Under the pieces are notes generated by a model. That model had not been told where the DNA came from and ran no database searches. It saw nothing but the letters and a program-made list of their open reading frames with translations. The position numbers and the translations under genes are program-made. From the NCBI RefSeq assembly GCF_001949145.1, contig NW_019091364.1:1732516-1796515 (forward strand): a DNA stretch of 64,000 nt. Reading direction: 5' to 3'. Position 1 is the stretch's first letter; each line of letters opens with the position of its first letter. This document shows, one piece after another, positions 61,342-64,000 of this stretch. This DNA comes from Acanthaster planci (Eukaryota; Echinodermata; Asteroidea; Valvatida; Acanthasteridae).

Positions 61342-61355
61342 GTTGCCGTGGCAAC
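61342..61355. promoter_or_regulatory. Perfect RFX-type X-box palindrome in a GC-rich patch
   Basis: GTTGCC-GT-GGCAAC fits the RFX consensus on both halves. It lies in a GC-rich, CpG-containing patch (about 61250-61500). A second near-match, GTTGCC-G-GGCAAA (61492-61504), differs only in the last base. Two sites in 160 bp of GC-rich sequence suggest a promoter or enhancer. Confidence 0.6.
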
Positions 61356-61554
61356 CACGGATCTGTCCCCGGCCTGACCCGGCATGCGTCGTCGTGGAGG
61401 GGGGGGAGGGGAAGGCGACCGGAAAGAAAGAGATGGAACAAGCCGAGGCAGAGAAGCGAGCAGCGCATAGGGTGGATAATTTTGGTCCGCTGTTGCCGGG
61501 CAAAAGGAAGGGTTATTGGCGATCAGAGACCCGGGATATTTGGAATGTAAAGTG

Positions 61555-61614
61555 ATGCAATTACAGCAGATGAAGAAGCAGAAGGACAACTTGGAGAAGG
61601 CGTTGGTCGAGTAG
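61555..61614 (+). other. Short coding-like stretch ending in a stop
   Basis: ATG followed by 18 codons and TAG, reading MQLQQMKKQKDNLEKALVE. From the second CAG onward all 15 sense codons end in G or C, and the peptide would form a coiled-coil-like charged helix. The frame is open upstream to 61480. A possible acceptor (GCAATTACAG) precedes the CAGATG at 61567. It could be the tail of a terminal exon or a chance run of purine-rich codons. No family recognised. Confidence 0.2.
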
Positions 61615-62987
61615 TGTCGATTGTGGCACACAATTCCTGCAAGTATACCATAACACACACAAATGAACAGCAGCACTGCCAGAGTGTCTGTGTTTAAGTT
61701 GTTTTTTACTCTTTGATAAATTGTGGTGTACATGTTGAGAGCAACAGCTGTTGCTGTCTGCCGCCTCCTGCCAAAGGAACTCACCCCCCCAGTTATTGAT
61801 GGTCTTAAAAACCACATTCAGATCTTATCCTTGGTCCAGGGTTCAAGTGAGGAACTTGTCTACATCCAACTAGATCACTCGAGGTTTTCTTGTATTTGTG
61901 AAACGGGTCAGTATCTGCTCTCTCTGGAAAAGTTCTAGAATATTGCGCTCAAGTGTTACTATTTTCTTACGACGTGTGATTCAGTTTGAGATTTGTTAAG
62001 ATGACTGACAACAAAAAGCATGATTTGATCACGGAGGTCTGGGGTCAGATTTTGTCAACAGAATTAGCTTTGCAGTGTGACTGGATGCCCTCTGATGGTG
62101 GATACACATATTTAAAGTTTAAGACACACGAGTGTGCTTTTTGTTCAAAATCCGCAGTGCATTCTGGGATGGGACTGCGATTAGTGTCTGGCAGTTTGGC
62201 ACAAACTATTTTCTTTCAAGGCTTTGGTTAGCTAGTACGTATCTGCTTTTAGGAAAGATGTCTTTATTCACACGGTAAGGAGTGCCGCTTACATGCGTCA
62301 ACGTGCCTGCTCTGTTTTTTGTCCGATTCCAGACTATGTTGGAAATGTCAGACCTGAAGGTCTTTAGCTCGGTAGACCTGTAGAGCATTGACTTGAATAT
62401 GAGCTAAAAGCTTGGCCCCCCCTTCTCCAGCTCAGGGGACGCAGTTGACATAGTGCGACCACAATTGCCTTTTATACTGCCAGCTTGTTAAAGCATTTGC
62501 TGGGACAAGTCTGGACTTGTACGACTTCGCTATGTTTACTCGCATGCAGAGTTACATCCCTGGAATATTCTTCCCACTTTTTTTTTTTTTTTAAATGATT
62601 TTTTTTTTTGTGCGGTTGGTTGCACTGAGAGCCTCAACTTTCTCCTGGCATCTTGCCAATCTGTCCTGAAAACCGTGTTTGCTGTGCGCATCGCGAGGGA
62701 CGTCTGCCATGCCCAGCAGCAAATCGTAGCTCACGGCCCAGGTAAAACAGTTTGACAGGGAATGCTTCTCTGTTCGTTTTCCACGATGTGATCAGAATAT
62801 TTAACCTGAAAATCCGGCCCAATCCTGCATCTCATGCGGAGTGATGCTCGCAATGTATATTTTGGCTCTACTTCACTCCGCAGCCATCCTGTAATCTTAT
62901 CACTTTTTCGTTAAGTGCTGCAGCCCTTAAAGAGATTGTTTCCCTTTTTTTCTTTTCTTTTTTTTTTTTTTTGCGTACTGCTTGCAG

Positions 62988-63149
62988 ACAAGATTATTCA
63001 AAGCGATCACTGAGCCAACTGAAATGGCCCAACGAAGCTTGGTTTCCCACCAAACCCTGGCCAATGGACTAACTCATTTAGCTGAGCACAAGCTGGACAC
63101 AAGCCTCTTGTTTCAGCTAGGCTCGGTTTCACAGCGGGGAAGTCACTGA
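62988..63149 (+). other. Candidate terminal exon or chance open frame
   Basis: A long T tract and GTACTGCTTGCAG precede a phase-0 open frame of 53 codons and TGA. It begins TRLFKAITEPTEMAQRSLV and has no good internal donor. AATAAA follows at 63477-63482. The phase would fit the IA-2 exon at 30153 and would give a form lacking the membrane span, but nothing in the sequence resembles IA-2. A 53-codon open frame arises by chance about 8% of the time. Confidence 0.2.
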
Positions 63150-63863
63150 GCGAGATTTTCCGGCTTCTGGAATGTTGGGTTACCAGAGACAGCGCGAGGC
63201 TGTGCTGGCTAAAGTGGTTATGCCTCGTCAGTGTCAGTTTCCCTTTATCTCATGCATTGGTCTATTCTGTTAGACCGAGGAAGCAAGAGTGTTTTACGGA
63301 GTAAGGTTTTCAAAATTGTACAAGTGCTTGTCTTGATTTGAATTTTATCTTCTCGTTTTATAGTTGGTGAAACAGTCTTTTCCAGGCTGTCAATTTGGAT
63401 TCGTCCCCAGAGAAAAATAGCATAACACCCTGTCCCCGTATGCTTTGTAATGGGCATATAACATTATTAGAGTTGAATAAAATCTATAAAGATGATGGAA
63501 ATGTTTCTTAGGAATAACCAAGGAAAAGGCACAGACTGTTGTTGCTGGTCACAGTTTGCTTGAATCTTTCAGCCGGTCTTATAACAAACTTGGTCAAATC
63601 CATAAAATCCATAGCTGCAGGTAAAACGTTGGCAAATTCAGAGCAATATGGGTAGACACTGTGACAACTGGCCTCTGGCAATTTGTTAAACACGACATTT
63701 TCCACAGCTTAATATTTTTTTTATCATTAATCCAAGCACTCATAATTTCACGCGCATTAAACGCACCATACATGTACAGAGTACAGGACATAAATGCACA
63801 AGTACAGTGTGTGTTATGCACCCTCTTCCATAGTATATACGTACACACAAGAGTGTGTATTTG

Positions 63864-63985
63864 NNNNNNNNNNNNNNNNNNNNNNNNNNNNNNNNNNNNN
63901 NNNNNNNNNNNNNNNNNNNNNNNNNNNNNNNNNNNNNNNNNNNNNNNNNNNNNNNNNNNNNNNNNNNNNNNNNNNNNNNNNNNNN
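63864..63985. other. Assembly gap
   Basis: 122 unresolved bases (N). Only 15 known bases follow (63986-64000), too few to interpret. Confidence 0.99.
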
Positions 63986-64000
63986 ATTGTTCAGGGTCCC

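Larger units (their letters stand above)
46954..63863. other. Non-coding region to the assembly gap
   Basis: No confidently assigned exon. Contents are a MITE (51584-51828), two perfect X-boxes (59477-59490, 61342-61355), a GC-rich patch (about 61250-61500), C/G runs (52885-52893, 55447-55455), long T tracts near 62578-62592 and 62943-62972, and three weak exon candidates (60219-60311, 61555-61614, 62988-63149). Either the IA-2 gene, the minus-strand gene, or both may have introns here. Confidence 0.55.

Noticed and set aside
61260-61817. 185-codon minus-strand open frame with hydrophobic stretches
   Set aside because: It crosses a GC-rich patch and G runs, resembles no family and ignores plausible splice sites; the patch is better read as regulatory.

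Overview
This is eukaryotic, intron-dominated DNA. Over 98% of the window is A+T-leaning non-coding sequence with scattered transposon relics. No bacterial-style gene layout, rRNA or convincing tRNA gene is present. Long introns, GT-AG junctions, short exons, many copies of the palindrome TACATGTA and palindromic MITE-like repeats suggest an invertebrate animal. A marine deuterostome (echinoderm, hemichordate or lancelet) is my best guess, by inference only.

The one gene I can name is a plus-strand homologue of the IA-2 family (vertebrate PTPRN/PTPRN2, nematode ida-1), the receptor-type pseudo-phosphatases of dense-core secretory vesicles. Three consecutive exons (7329-7412, 21073-21152, 30153-30220) join in matching phases into 77 residues. 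These correspond to the C-terminal part of the mature lumenal ectodomain, just before the membrane span. The introns are 13.7 kb and exactly 9.0 kb. I find neither the upstream exons nor the transmembrane and phosphatase exons, so the gene probably extends past both ends of the window. At 46831-46953 on the minus strand there is a GC-rich, strongly codon-biased exon of a protein I do not recognise. It is either nested in an IA-2 intron or belongs to a neighbouring gene.

Layout: 1-7328 is non-coding, with a tRNA-derived SINE, a TATA/E-box/hairpin cluster and a 21-bp minisatellite. 7329-30220 holds the IA-2 exons with two MITE copies, SINE relics and an RFX-type X-box. 30221-46830 is non-coding, with a second MITE copy and a third MITE-like palindrome. 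46831-46953 is the orphan minus-strand exon. 46954-63863 is non-coding, with another MITE copy, two more perfect X-boxes and several weak exon candidates. 63864-63985 is an assembly gap.

The most notable unexplained signal is three perfect RFX-type palindromes (GTTGCC-NN-GGCAAC), where about 0.004 would be expected by chance. They lie in or near a gene whose relatives act in neuroendocrine cells, so they are enhancer candidates. I found no clearly new multi-gene system; most of the window is intron.
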